64,000 nt of DNA. Origin: Streptomyces sp. NBC_00536 (GTDB lineage Bacteria > Actinomycetota > Actinomycetes > Streptomycetales > Streptomycetaceae). The DNA lies in the NCBI RefSeq assembly GCF_036346295.1, contig NZ_CP107819.1, positions 7,130,001-7,194,000 on the forward strand, read 5' to 3'. Under the pieces are notes generated by a model. That model did not search any database. It was not told where the DNA came from and saw nothing but the letters and a program-made list of their open reading frames with translations. How positions within the stretch are numbered: position 1 is the first letter of the stretch; the number at the start of each line of letters is the position of its first letter. A program made the translations under genes and the position numbers. Below, in pieces: positions 44,899 to 55,265 of this stretch.

Positions 44899-47800
44899 TC
44901 AGCGCTCCTCGAAGAAGGTGGACGAGGCGTCGACGTCGCGCAGGCTCCACAGGGTCGCCCGCCCGGGGGTGCCCAACGAGGCCTCGTCGTAGCCGTGCAG
45001 GAGGGCGGGGGCCCGGCTGGCGCGTCCCGCCTCGTAGACGAGGTTCGGCCGGACCGCGGCCTGGTCCCGCCACTCGGTGACGAACCCGTCGAAGGCGCGA
45101 GTGGTGGCGTCGAGTTCGTCGGGTTCGACACCGCGGACACGGTCCAGAAGGATCGGGCGTACGCGTGACTCCAGTTCGTCCACGAAGTCCTCGATGTCCG
45201 CGGCCGCCTCGTTCGGACGGGCGGCGGGGAGCAGGAGCCGGGCCAACGCCACGATCACGCCGTGCAGGCCCCGGTCGCGTGCCCGCAGCGAGAAGGGCGT
45301 CACGCTCGTGGACTCGACCTCGCGGTAGAGGGCGGAGTGGAAGTGTTGGAAGTCCTCGTAGTGCGAACGGTCGCGTGAGCGGGTGGAGTTGAGCATCACG
45401 GCGACCAGCCCCGGGTGTTGACGGCCGACGCGGCTCGTCGCCTGGATGTACTCGGCGGTCGTCTGTGGCTGGCCCATGACCGCCATCAATCCGAGACGGT
45501 CGACGTCCACGCCGACGGAGATCATGTTGGTGGCGAGGAGGACGTCCAGGACGTCGCCGGAAGGCAGGGAGCGCTCCATCTCCTTGAGTCGCTTGGAGAT
45601 GTCACCGGCATTCACCCGGCTGCTCAACTCCCGCACCGCGTCGGCGCGTCGTGACTTGACGCCGTCGCGGGCCGCCAGGTGCTCCAGGCGGTCGTGGACG
45701 TCGTCGAGCACCTGGAGTTCCGCCGAGGACAGCAGGCGCAGGCTGTTGAAGTACCCGACCAGGGTCCAGTAGGCGTCCTTCACCTCCGGTGGTGCGTCAC
45801 AGGCCATGGCGCGGTGCAGGAGGGACGCGTACACGCGGATCAGCAGGGTCGACTGGCTGGTGCTCGACGTGAGCAGGCCGACGTAGCGACGCGTCGCCTT
45901 GCCCTCACGGGGAGTCTCCACCGAGAACCACGTGTCGCGGGAGTCCAGCCCCGCGGGCGGGAACTGGTGCACGTCGCGCGCGAAGAGTCGGGTTCCCTGC
46001 TCGTCGGCCCGGCGGATGGTCGCCGTCGAGGCGATGACCTTCGGACGGCCCGCGAGGGCGTCCACGGCCGTCTCGTAGAGACCCGTCAGTGTGCCGAGCG
46101 GTCCCGAGATCAGGTGCAGTTCGTCCTGCACGATCAGTTCGGGGGGACGGGTGCCGTCGAAACGGTCCCGGTTGAACAGTGCGGCCGTCGCGGGACGCCA
46201 GGGCATGGACGCGAACTTGTCGACGGTGGCGATGACCAAGGTGGGGCGGGCGTGGTAGACGGCCTCGTCGACGAGGTGCACCGGCAGGCCGGAATGGAAA
46301 TCGCAGGAGGGTGCGGGGCAGCGGATGCGCATCCGTACCGCGTCCGGATCGACGGCGTAGTCGGACGGCGTCAACGACTCGCCGCACCACGGACAGTTGC
46401 GCAGCTGTACGGGATTCTCCGTCTGGATCGACTTCAGCGGATTCGCCTGGAGTTCGACGAGCTTGGCCGCGGCGACCTCCAGTGTGTTGGGCGTCGCCGA
46501 CCGTCCCACCCACATGCCGATGGAGATCTCCTCCTGTCCTAGAGCGTCGGGATCCGCCGCACGCAGGCGCTCCATGGCACAGATCAGGGCCGCGGCGCGC
46601 TCGAACTGCTGGAGGGTGAGGAGACGCAGGGTGTAGCGCATGAGCACGGTCACCCCCGCCCCTGCCGCTCCGTCACGCAGACGCCGCAAGAAGGTGGTGA
46701 AGGCGATCAGGCCCAGGTAGGCCTCCGTCTTGCCGCCACCGGTCGGGAACCACAACAGGTCCGACACCTCGCGGTCCTCGTGCCCGGGATCCACGATCCC
46801 CGCCAGGCACAACAGGACGAACGACACCTGGAACGGACGCCACCTCCCCGCGCCCGGATCGGGTGCGTCCGGCTTCCCGGCCTTGATCCACGAGGTCCTG
46901 GCCCGCTGGTCGGCCATGGCGCTGTTCGCCAGCTGGAATGCCCGGAGGATCTCCGGCCGGTCGCGGTCCGCCAACAGTGCCACCCCCGCCCGCATCCGGG
47001 TCAGCGCACGCGCACACAACCGCAGCTGCTCCCGGGCCGTCTCCTCGTGCTCCGTGCCCGCGAGTCCGGCCGCTTGCGCCTCCCGCGCGGTGATCCACTC
47101 CTGGTAGCCGTCCAGCAGGCGGCTCAGGGCTTCCACCACCCGCTCGGCCGGGGCGCTGCCCAGTTCGCGCATGGTGAGGGCGTCATCCTCGATTCCGGGG
47201 TTGGAATCGGTCAGGAGCACCTCGTGCGACGGTACGAACTCGGTCCGCAGGGCTGCCACGGCCGCCCGGTCGACGCTCGTTGCGCCCAGAGCGGACGGGG
47301 TCCAGTCCCAGGCCGCGGCGCAGCCGTGACCCGTGGCGAAGCTCGGCGCGTGCCGGTGCAGCAGGCGACTGAGGGCCTGCTCCGGATCGACCGCGCGAGA
47401 GCCGGTGCGGCGTGCCACGAAGGGCGCCAGGCCCGACTCCTCCGCGGTCACCTCCATCACCGGCTGGTAGAAGCAGTGGGCGTCCCGCAGGTCGTACATG
47501 CCGACCTGGAGGCTGTTGACGACGGTGGCCGTCACGGAGACCGAACCGTCCGACGCTGTCGGGGGGCGGACCAACACCCGCAATTCCAGGCCAGGTTCGT
47601 GCAGTGTGACGGGAGGGAGGGAGCCCGGCACGGTCACGTCCACGACGACGGGTTCCGGGCGGAGCGGCACACGACGCCAGTGCTCGTCCTGGGCCTTGGT
47701 GCTGCGCGCCTCGGTGCGTCGCGCGGCCACCGGGTTTCCGGCCGGATCCTGCGGAAGGTAGACGGCGGCCCGGACGGTGAAGCGGATGCGACGGGACACG

Positions 47801-48135
47801 GTGGGATCGACGGCGAAGGTCAGTCCGAGCGAGGACGGCATGCGTACGTGGGCCAGGGAGACCCCGAGATCGGTGACATCCTCCTCACGACCGCCCCGAG
47901 CGGGTACGGACGGGGTGTCCTGTCCGTCCTGTGCGGCCTGGGGCTCCGGCAGCTCCGCCGCCTCGTCCTGTGGCTTCGGGCGGGGGAACAGCACACCGAC
48001 CGGATACACGGTGATCGGCGCGTCGTCCTGGAGGATCTCCTCTTCGCCCCCCACAGGTCCCAAGAGGTCCGTGCGCAGTGATTCCACGAGGGAATCCCGA
48101 ACCCGATAGTGGGCCGCGTGGCGTGAATCGTTCAT
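44899..48135 (-). CDS. drmA: DrmA, DISARM SF2 helicase
   Basis: This 1078-aa helicase starts at ATG 48135, overlapping the upstream stop by 4 bp. It has a long N-terminal domain of about 500 residues, Walker A LLWFPTGGGKTEAYLGL, a helicase II motif VQDELHLISG, STATIRR (motif III) and the second RecA lobe ATNMISVGVDVDRLGLMAVM with ATSRVGRQHPGLVA (motif VI). A Cys4 patch (LRNCPWCGESL, IRCPAPSCDF) lies between the lobes, as in the YprA/DrmA helicases. Matches DISARM DrmA in order and architecture. It probably translocates on or opens foreign DNA with DrmB. Confidence 0.9.
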   Translation of the reverse strand: MNDSRHAAHYRVRDSLVESLRTDLLGPVGGEEEILQDDAPITVYPVGVLFPRPKPQDEAAELPEPQAAQDGQDTPSVPARGGREEDVTDLGVSLAHVRMPSSLGLTFAVDPTVSRRIRFTVRAAVYLPQDPAGNPVAARRTEARSTKAQDEHWRRVPLRPEPVVVDVTVPGSLPPVTLHEPGLELRVLVRPPTASDGSVSVTATVVNSLQVGMYDLRDAHCFYQPVMEVTAEESGLAPFVARRTGSRAVDPEQALSRLLHRHAPSFATGHGCAAAWDWTPSALGATSVDRAAVAALRTEFVPSHEVLLTDSNPGIEDDALTMRELGSAPAERVVEALSRLLDGYQEWITAREAQAAGLAGTEHEETAREQLRLCARALTRMRAGVALLADRDRPEILRAFQLANSAMADQRARTSWIKAGKPDAPDPGAGRWRPFQVSFVLLCLAGIVDPGHEDREVSDLLWFPTGGGKTEAYLGLIAFTTFLRRLRDGAAGAGVTVLMRYTLRLLTLQQFERAAALICAMERLRAADPDALGQEEISIGMWVGRSATPNTLEVAAAKLVELQANPLKSIQTENPVQLRNCPWCGESLTPSDYAVDPDAVRMRIRCPAPSCDFHSGLPVHLVDEAVYHARPTLVIATVDKFASMPWRPATAALFNRDRFDGTRPPELIVQDELHLISGPLGTLTGLYETAVDALAGRPKVIASTATIRRADEQGTRLFARDVHQFPPAGLDSRDTWFSVETPREGKATRRYVGLLTSSTSQSTLLIRVYASLLHRAMACDAPPEVKDAYWTLVGYFNSLRLLSSAELQVLDDVHDRLEHLAARDGVKSRRADAVRELSSRVNAGDISKRLKEMERSLPSGDVLDVLLATNMISVGVDVDRLGLMAVMGQPQTTAEYIQATSRVGRQHPGLVAVMLNSTRSRDRSHYEDFQHFHSALYREVESTSVTPFSLRARDRGLHGVIVALARLLLPAARPNEAAADIEDFVDELESRVRPILLDRVRGVEPDELDATTRAFDGFVTEWRDQAAVRPNLVYEAGRASRAPALLHGYDEASLGTPGRATLWSLRDVDASSTFFEER

Positions 48136-50066
48136 GCTTCCTCCCCCTCGCTCCCGGCGTGGCCGGATGCCTCGTGCTCGTTCCAGTCGAATCGCCCCAG
48201 GCCGCACAGCCGCGGCGCCAACCACACTCCGTGCGGGCCGAGACCGGCCCGCTCCGTCGCCGCCGGGGTGCCCGCGACGCTCTCCACCCCGTCGATGCGC
48301 AGCCCTGTGATCAACGGCGGCCACCGGTCCACCGGGGAGTGGACCGTGCGTCGCAGCAAGCGGTGCAGATCGGTGCGGAACCGCTCCGACACCACGGCGA
48401 CCCGACGCCCGTCGACCACCACCGCGTACGGCGGTGACTGGTCGGCCGCGACCGGGATGCCGTGGAGGAGCAGCAATTCGGCCGGGGCACCAGGAGTGAC
48501 GCCGTCCCGCAGATGTGTCAGCAACGCAGCCGGGTCCGTCCCGACGTCCTCCACCCCCGGAGGTTGCTCGTGGCACACGTCCCGGGCGAGCGACTCGATC
48601 CCGTTGCGGGCCCACGTGCTGCGCCCGCCGAGGTACCAGCGATCGAGCCGGCGGTCCTTGCGCACCATCCAGCAATTGGGCGCGTCGAACAGGTACAGAT
48701 CGTCCCGGGCACGGGTCATGGCCACGTAGAGCAGGCGGGCCTCGGCGGCGGGATCGTAGTCGTACCGCTTCTTCACCACCCGTCGAGGCTCCTTGAGCAG
48801 GCTCGGTTCGACCAGCAGCACCCGGTCGAATTCGAGGCCCTTCGCGCGGTGCACGGTGGAGACGACCAGGGGCGAGGCCTGCGGTGCGGTCAGTTCGTCG
48901 GGCAGCCGGCCTTCGGCCACGGCGCGGTGCAAGGCAGTGACGTCGATCGAGGCGCGGGGTCCGCGGGCGACCTTCCGGATGGAGCGCCACAGTGACTCGG
49001 GCGAGACGTCGGCCGGCAGGCGCAGGTCCGTCAGCAGTTCGTCGAAGCGCTCCCGGCCCAGCACAGAGGCGTCCGTCGAGGCGAGCAGGCCCGTCATCCA
49101 CGGAGGCGCCGAGCGTTCCCTCGCGGAGCGTTGCAACGTGTGCGGGACCTCGGCGTCGGAAAGCAGTCCGGAGAGCGTCAGGGCCTGGCCGTTGTCCCGG
49201 CACAACACGGCGGTACTGCCGGGGTAGTCCCGTAGTGAGGCACGTACGTACTCGTCCTCCAGGCTGCCGAAGTTCGGCGCATCCAGGAGCCGCGCCCGCA
49301 GGTCGCCGTGGATCCGCTCCGCCTCGCTCGCAGCCTCGGCCGGGTCACGGGGCAGACGCTGAAGGGGCACACCGAACGGCAGGGCGACCCGGGCCGCCTC
49401 GGTGCGGGCGCGGAAGTTGTCCTCCAGGTGCAGTTCGATCAGGTCCTCGCCGAAACTCGCCCGTACCCAGTCGAGGAACCTGTTCGTCTCCTCCGCGCGC
49501 TGATCCGGGTCGGACACCTGGAACCCGTAGACCGCCTGCGCCGCGTCACCGACGACGGTGAAGCCGCTGTTCTCCTGGAACCGGTCGAGCAGCGACTCGA
49601 CCATGTCCCGGCGGACCCCGACGAGGTCCTGGACCTCGTCGATGACCACATGGGCCGGCGCGCCCTGCTCACCCACCTCGACCGCACCCCGGTCGATGGC
49701 GTCGGTGGCGGATTCGATGCGCTCGTCGAAGGTGTACGCGCTCCAGTCCGTGTCGGGATAAGCGCGGTTCAGCAGGGACGAGGCCCACGAGTCGAAGGTC
49801 TGGGCCCGGACCCGGCGTGCGGCGCCGGCGTACCGTTCGATCCGCTCGGTCAGCTCGCGCACCGCGGCACGCGAGAAGCTGAGCACGAGGATCTCTCCGG
49901 CCTCCAACTCCTCCCGCCCGACGAGGGCATCGAGCCGTCGCACCAGCGTGTGGGTCTTGCCGGCGCCGGCGCCGGCGGTGACGAGCACACGGGCGTCCCA
50001 CGGCTGGTCCACCACGGACCGCTGTTCGGTGGTGAGGCGGTGTTCAGCCAGAACGGGTGAGGTCAT
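48132..50066 (-). CDS. UvrD/Rep-like SF1 helicase
   Basis: This 644-aa SF1A helicase has VTAGAGAGKTHTLVRR (Walker A), VIDEVQDLVG, VVGDAAQAVYGFQ, VSTVHRAKGLEFDRVLL and YVAMTRARDDLYLF. It is somewhat shorter than UvrD (about 720 aa) and its 2B-like region is reduced. Start ATG 50066 and stop overlap both neighbours by 4 bp (ATGA), so the helicases are translationally coupled. It is not a component of described DISARM classes; here it may unwind or trim the DNA held by DrmAB. Confidence 0.92.
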   Translation of the reverse strand: MTSPVLAEHRLTTEQRSVVDQPWDARVLVTAGAGAGKTHTLVRRLDALVGREELEAGEILVLSFSRAAVRELTERIERYAGAARRVRAQTFDSWASSLLNRAYPDTDWSAYTFDERIESATDAIDRGAVEVGEQGAPAHVVIDEVQDLVGVRRDMVESLLDRFQENSGFTVVGDAAQAVYGFQVSDPDQRAEETNRFLDWVRASFGEDLIELHLEDNFRARTEAARVALPFGVPLQRLPRDPAEAASEAERIHGDLRARLLDAPNFGSLEDEYVRASLRDYPGSTAVLCRDNGQALTLSGLLSDAEVPHTLQRSARERSAPPWMTGLLASTDASVLGRERFDELLTDLRLPADVSPESLWRSIRKVARGPRASIDVTALHRAVAEGRLPDELTAPQASPLVVSTVHRAKGLEFDRVLLVEPSLLKEPRRVVKKRYDYDPAAEARLLYVAMTRARDDLYLFDAPNCWMVRKDRRLDRWYLGGRSTWARNGIESLARDVCHEQPPGVEDVGTDPAALLTHLRDGVTPGAPAELLLLHGIPVAADQSPPYAVVVDGRRVAVVSERFRTDLHRLLRRTVHSPVDRWPPLITGLRIDGVESVAGTPAATERAGLGPHGVWLAPRLCGLGRFDWNEHEASGHAGSEGEEA

Positions 50067-53000
50067 CGGTCCTCACCCCACAGGTACTCGAACTCGGTGA
50101 AGGCGAGGCTCTCGCCGAAGTTGGTGATGTTGTCACGGACGTTGAGGATCAGGCAGGTGTCCTTGCCGCCGTTCCTCGGTCCGCGCAGGCCACGCCCGAT
50201 CATCTGCTGGTAGATGTTCGGGCTGTACGTCGGGCGGGTGACGACGACCGCGCGGGTGGCCGGTGCGTCGAAGCCCTGGGTGAGCACGCCGTAGTTCGTG
50301 AGCACCTGGATCCGACCTTTCCGGAAGTCCTCGATCCGCTTGCGACGCTCGGCGGTCGGTGTGGCCGCGTCGATCGCGGCGGCCTTGATGTCGCGGTCAC
50401 CGAGTTTCGCCGCGAGGAACTTGGCGTGGGCGACCGACGTGGCGAAGACGAGCACGGGCCAGTCCGCGGGCATGCCGGTGATCTCGTCGATGATCCGTTG
50501 GTTGCGGTCGTGGTCGTCGGCGAGTCGCTGTTCCGCGCCCTTGGGCAGGGTGGAGAACCGTTCGGACCGGGCGAGTTCGTCGGGCGTCAGGACGAGCCGA
50601 CCACCATCCAGCTCCCGGTGGCGGACCCGGGCCAGGACGCCGATGTCCTGCAACTGGCGGATGGCGTCCGAGAGATCCCCCTCGAACACGCCCGTGTCGA
50701 GTCGACTGCCGAAGCGCTGCACGAGCAGCCGCGTCAGTTCCTTGTCGTTGCGGTACGGGGTGGCGGTCAGTCCGATGAGATGCCGGCTCGTCTTGTGATG
50801 GGTCAGATCCAGATGGGAGAGCAGTTCCGTGTAGCGGGGCGACATCGCGGTGTGCGCCTCGTCGACGATGACGAGGGAGGCACTCTCGCGCAGCCAGGTG
50901 TATTCCTCCGAACCGAGGCACCGTTCGAGCTTGGCGTCGGTGGCGACGATCAGATGAGGGCGGCCGTTCACCGGGGTCGCCTCGTTCGACGACCACAACC
51001 GGGTGATGACGAGGGGAAGTTGGGGGCCGACCTTGGCCCACACGAACCGCCAGCTCTGCACGGCCTGTTCGCACAGCTCCTCGGTCTGCGCGATCCACAG
51101 CACGGGACCGGGCAGCGTCTCGCGGTCACGGATCCAGCGGATGACGCCCTCCGCCGTCACCCGTGTCTTGCCGCTGCCGGTGGGCAGACTGAGCATGCCA
51201 CGCTGGGGCACCGGGTTTTCCAGCAGAGCGAGCAGGGTCTGGGCCAGCTGTTCCTGGTACGGGTGCAGGGCGGGGAACTCGGACGGGCCGTCGACCTCGA
51301 AGCGGGGTTCCAGCGCCGGGACCCGGGCGCCGGCGAAGGAGTCGGGGAAGCCGAGGTCGGTGACGAACCTGAGCGCTTTGTCGTTCCCGGTGAAGCTGCT
51401 GGGGGCCCGGGTCGGGAACTCAAGGGAGAGGTCGCGGGCGTGCACGCGGAGGATGGACTCGCCGTGTGCGTTGAAGGCCATCTCCGCGACGCGACGCGCG
51501 TCGGGCTCGGTTCCCTGCTCGTTGAGCTCGCTCGCCATGAGCCCCGGGGGCAGCTCGCCGCGCAGCGCCTCCTCGCCGATGAGAAGAGCGATCTTGTCGA
51601 TGATGCTCTCGCTCTCCCGTACCGCCCGGAGCTTGGCCTGGAGCTTCTGGTCCTGCGCCTGACGGTCCTGGAGCGCGAGCGCCTGCTCGCACCCCTTCGT
51701 GTCGAAGCCCCACTTGAACTCCTCGTCCGCGGCGCGCAGGACCTGGAGGCGGTCGAGCGAATCGAGAACGTAGAGAGTCTGCCCCTTGCGCGTGGCTTTG
51801 AGCGGGTTCGGCTTGACACCCATGGTCGTGCGCACGATCTGTTCGAGTTCCGAGCACTTCTGGATCTTGAGCGACGTACCCGTGTTGCCGATCCGGGTGC
51901 GGACGGTGGGGAACTCGTCGAACAGCGGTACGGCCGGACCGGCCTTGACGTGGCGGATCTCCTTCGAGATCACGTCCGAGACCTTGAGCATGCCCCATTC
52001 GTCGACCATCGCCTTCGCGGCGGCCGCGTCCGCCTTGTCGGCGACCAGGATCGCGGGCAGTCGCTCGCGGACGAGTTCGTTGAAGTCCGTGATGTTGGTG
52101 GCGACGGCGATCTCGTCGTCGGAGCGGGTCTCCCAGACGTCTCCCACCCGGCAGCGCGTGCTCACGTCCTCGGGAAACTCGAACGAGACCCGCAGGAGGA
52201 GGGCGTACGCGCGACCGATGTAGGTGTCGTCCTCGCTCACCAGGACGCGGTCGAGGAGTTTGCCCCAGCGGGATGCCGGCACCTCCTCCGGAGTGGTCGC
52301 CATGCGCAGCTTCTTGGCGACCACGGGGTCGATCTCCGAGACCGGGAGGATGGTGCCGTATTCCTTGAGCTGGGGCCCGACGGCATCCGCGACGCGGGTC
52401 AGTCCGAGGGTCGTCCGTACCAGGCCGTGCTTGGCGACCATCCAGCGCAGAGGGGAGACGATCGCCTCGCGGGAGTTGGCCGACACGCCGTACCGGCCGC
52501 TCCAGTTCTCCACCACTCCGGTCTCCGGCAGCTGCGCGACGAAGGCCGCACGACCTTCTTCGGACAGCTTGGGGAGCAGGTGCAGGGGGCCCGCGGTCGC
52601 CGCGCCCTCCATGGTCAGTCGGGAGATGTTCGGGCGGGGGGCGTTGGGGGCCAACCGGCGCAGATGACGTTCGTGGATGCTCTGCTTGTATTCGTCGAAC
52701 CACCATTCGCGGTCCGGCCGGTGGCCGGGTGTCGGACGGTCGCCCAGTCCGAGGTCGCGGAAGACCGGACGGTCACCGTCGTGGAAGCCGAGGTCCACGG
52801 TGATCGAGGTGTCACGACTGCCGTCGGCGGGGACCACCGGCCCCGGCAGCAGGCAGTCGCGCATGGCGCGGTAGTGCCCGTCGAGCGTACGCACCCGCAG
52901 GATCTCCAGCGGCTTCGTCACCTTCGCCCGGATGCGATCGACCTGGGCGTTGCCGCCCGCACTGCGCAGCAGCAGCCAGAAGTTGGACCACGCCTCGTTG

Positions 53001-54856
53001 TCGTAGTGGGCGAACCCCTGGTCGAGTACGCCCTCGAAACGGCCTTGAGCGTCGGCGACACGGATCCCGATGTTGTGAAGATGGCGGGCCATCTCCGGAC
53101 GCTCGGAGATCCGTGTGTCGACGTAGTCCATGTCGTCGCGCAGACTGTCGGCCGCCGTCCGGTGGAAGATCTCACCGGCGACGGGCGCCATCATCTCGCC
53201 GTTCGCGGTGAGGACGATCCTGGCCCGGCGGGCCTCGGCGGTGATGTCCGAGTCGGTGCGCAGACGGTTGGACTGGTCCTTGATCACCATGGAGGACAGG
53301 ATCTCGATGGCGTGGCACGACGCCTCGGGGGTGCCGTCGGACACCAGCGCTTCGAGCCAGTCCTTGACGGACTCCGGCTTCTTGCCCGCGGCTTCCAGGA
53401 TGTGGTTCATCTTGCCGCGACGCAGCTTGCCGGCATCCGCGTCGACCGAGGGATGGACCCATCCGGCGGGGCGCCCCGGGTAGCCCGACCAGATGTCCAG
53501 CCACTCGGTGTCGAGCTGAGCCGGGTGGACGAACAACTCCTTGGGCCGTTGCAACGTGCCGTCCTGGTCCGGCAGGGAGGGCTGTTCGGCGGCGAAAGCC
53601 CAGACCTGCCGGAGGAAGTAGTCGTCCGCCCAGTTGAGCTTCTCCTTCGTACGGCCCGGGAGCAGCGGAAGGTAGGCGGCGGGGTCCTCCGCGGGCACGA
53701 GGGCGGGGAGGGTGTCCACGACCAACCGGGCCGCCACGCGCAGCAGTTCCAGGTTGAACGGGGTGCCGTCCAGGAGGTGCTGGCGGTCCTCGTTCGTCTT
53801 CCACGGCGCGTTCAGGATGCCCGTCAGCGACACCTCGTACTTCGTCGGGAAGAAGGCCCAGAAGGCGCCCTTTCCGACGGGTACGGTGTGCAGTCCGCCG
53901 CGGACGCTGTACTCGGGCACGGCCCAGGAGATGTCGAGTTCGGGGCGGTTGTGCAGCTCGCCCGCGCTGGCCTCGACCTCGGCGGTGGGCGCGTGCGCGA
54001 CGGAGAACACCTTCCACTGCTCGACCGTCTGCTTGGCACCGCGGGCCACCTCGCGCAGGGTGCGGTTCACGCCGTCGGGCTCGACGGAGATCTCCCGCCG
54101 GACCGGGGGGCGCTTGCGTTCGTCGTGCAGGAGCACCTCGCCGACGTGGGACGAGAACAGCTGGAAGTGGGAGGGGAACGCGTCCGTCTCCCGCCCGTCC
54201 CGGCTCTTGTGCCCGTTGATGTCACGGGCGAGCCGTTCCGCGGCGCCGGGCAGCAGGGGGAGACGGACCACGGTCGTCGCCCAACGCAGCAGCCTGTCGA
54301 GTTCGGAGTCGTCCTCTCGCTCCTGCTCGACGTCCAGGGGGCGGGCCATGCGCAGGACGGGCGTGTCCATGTCGACGCCGTCGTCCACGCCGAGGGCGTG
54401 CGCGATCTCCGCTGCCGACCAGTCGCGGTCGAAGCCGAAGCTGCCGCTGAGACTGAAGAACTGTGGCATGTCGCTGACGGACAGCACGGACTTGACGCCG
54501 ACACCGAAGCGGCCGATCTGACCACCGCGCTTGCGGGAGACGCTCATGCGCAGGATCGTCTCGGCGCCGTCGGGGGTGACGGGGGAGCCCTCGTTCGCGC
54601 AGTACAAGTACCGGTCCGTGAGGACGACGTGCAGCTTGCCGCCCGGGGTCGCGGCGATCTCGTCCGCGGCGTTCTGGACGAGTTCGAAGAGCTGGCGTTC
54701 GCCGTACCCGCCCGACGTGATGCGACGTTCGCCGTTGGCATGCTCCTGTACCAGGCCGGGGTCGACCTTGTACGTCTGCAGCACAACTGCGGACTGGCGC
54801 AGCACGGTGTCGATCACGGCGGAGTGCGAGGGGTCGGCGAACTGCCGGTCAGTCAT
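50063..54856 (-). CDS. GHKL-ATPase / SF2 helicase fusion, 1597 aa
   Basis: The N-terminus is a sacsin/Hsp90-like GHKL ATPase: ELVQNAADE (residues 58-66, the N-box), YCANEG and GRFGVGVKSVLSV (115-127). About 850 residues of unassigned sequence follow. The C-terminus is an SF2 helicase: LSLPTGSGKTRVTAEG (about residue 1225), IVDEAHTAMS (about 1329) and QMIGRGLRGP (about 1555). It starts at ATG 54856 and leads the four-gene operon, with its stop overlapping the UvrD-like gene by 4 bp. I know of no system name for this exact protein. A GHKL ATPase plus helicase on one chain suggests a DNA-damage or foreign-DNA-sensing motor. Confidence 0.88.
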   Translation of the reverse strand: MTDRQFADPSHSAVIDTVLRQSAVVLQTYKVDPGLVQEHANGERRITSGGYGERQLFELVQNAADEIAATPGGKLHVVLTDRYLYCANEGSPVTPDGAETILRMSVSRKRGGQIGRFGVGVKSVLSVSDMPQFFSLSGSFGFDRDWSAAEIAHALGVDDGVDMDTPVLRMARPLDVEQEREDDSELDRLLRWATTVVRLPLLPGAAERLARDINGHKSRDGRETDAFPSHFQLFSSHVGEVLLHDERKRPPVRREISVEPDGVNRTLREVARGAKQTVEQWKVFSVAHAPTAEVEASAGELHNRPELDISWAVPEYSVRGGLHTVPVGKGAFWAFFPTKYEVSLTGILNAPWKTNEDRQHLLDGTPFNLELLRVAARLVVDTLPALVPAEDPAAYLPLLPGRTKEKLNWADDYFLRQVWAFAAEQPSLPDQDGTLQRPKELFVHPAQLDTEWLDIWSGYPGRPAGWVHPSVDADAGKLRRGKMNHILEAAGKKPESVKDWLEALVSDGTPEASCHAIEILSSMVIKDQSNRLRTDSDITAEARRARIVLTANGEMMAPVAGEIFHRTAADSLRDDMDYVDTRISERPEMARHLHNIGIRVADAQGRFEGVLDQGFAHYDNEAWSNFWLLLRSAGGNAQVDRIRAKVTKPLEILRVRTLDGHYRAMRDCLLPGPVVPADGSRDTSITVDLGFHDGDRPVFRDLGLGDRPTPGHRPDREWWFDEYKQSIHERHLRRLAPNAPRPNISRLTMEGAATAGPLHLLPKLSEEGRAAFVAQLPETGVVENWSGRYGVSANSREAIVSPLRWMVAKHGLVRTTLGLTRVADAVGPQLKEYGTILPVSEIDPVVAKKLRMATTPEEVPASRWGKLLDRVLVSEDDTYIGRAYALLLRVSFEFPEDVSTRCRVGDVWETRSDDEIAVATNITDFNELVRERLPAILVADKADAAAAKAMVDEWGMLKVSDVISKEIRHVKAGPAVPLFDEFPTVRTRIGNTGTSLKIQKCSELEQIVRTTMGVKPNPLKATRKGQTLYVLDSLDRLQVLRAADEEFKWGFDTKGCEQALALQDRQAQDQKLQAKLRAVRESESIIDKIALLIGEEALRGELPPGLMASELNEQGTEPDARRVAEMAFNAHGESILRVHARDLSLEFPTRAPSSFTGNDKALRFVTDLGFPDSFAGARVPALEPRFEVDGPSEFPALHPYQEQLAQTLLALLENPVPQRGMLSLPTGSGKTRVTAEGVIRWIRDRETLPGPVLWIAQTEELCEQAVQSWRFVWAKVGPQLPLVITRLWSSNEATPVNGRPHLIVATDAKLERCLGSEEYTWLRESASLVIVDEAHTAMSPRYTELLSHLDLTHHKTSRHLIGLTATPYRNDKELTRLLVQRFGSRLDTGVFEGDLSDAIRQLQDIGVLARVRHRELDGGRLVLTPDELARSERFSTLPKGAEQRLADDHDRNQRIIDEITGMPADWPVLVFATSVAHAKFLAAKLGDRDIKAAAIDAATPTAERRKRIEDFRKGRIQVLTNYGVLTQGFDAPATRAVVVTRPTYSPNIYQQMIGRGLRGPRNGGKDTCLILNVRDNITNFGESLAFTEFEYLWGEDR

Positions 54857-54974
54857 GGAGTACCTGTCTCGAGGAGATCCGAACCGATGTCATGCGGGTG
54901 CGTGGGGGCCGGCCGGCGATTGGGCATGCCGGCCCCACGGAACGTGCGAGTGCCCGGGCGGACGTGCGTACGGA

Positions 54975-55265
54975 TCAGCCCAGTTCGATGGTGAAGGTGA
55001 CGGTGATCGTCTTGATCACCGGGAGCGTCGAGTGCGCCGTGCGGACGCGGGGACGACGGCGGTCGTGCCGGTTCGCCGGACGGCTGGCGGGGGTGCGGGT
55101 GGTCCGCCGGACCGCGGTCGGGGTGCGGTGCTCCACCTCGCGCAGCAGGCGGTTGAGGTGTCCGATGCGGATGCGGTGCGCGCGACGGACGGCGGGCTTC
55201 AGGTTGTCGGACGTACGCAGATAGAGCTGGATGAAACGGGCTTCTTCGTCGCTGTTCATGGACAT
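54975..55265 (-). CDS. Small basic protein, 96 aa
   Basis: The start is ATG 55265 or ATG 55259. The first half is helical and acidic-to-basic (EEARFIQLYLRTSDNLKPAV, RRAHRIRIGHLNRLLREVEH), the middle is Arg/Pro-rich and the end is a hydrophobic strand (IKTITVTFTIELG). No known family. It precedes the GHKL-helicase by 118 bp on the same strand and may be its regulator or the first gene of the operon. Confidence 0.55.
   Translation of the reverse strand: MSMNSDEEARFIQLYLRTSDNLKPAVRRAHRIRIGHLNRLLREVEHRTPTAVRRTTRTPASRPANRHDRRRPRVRTAHSTLPVIKTITVTFTIELG

Noticed and set aside
50057..54994. 1645-aa open frame antisense to the GHKL-helicase gene
   Set aside because: Third-position GC bias mirrors the real gene on the other strand; the translation is low-complexity with no domain motifs.
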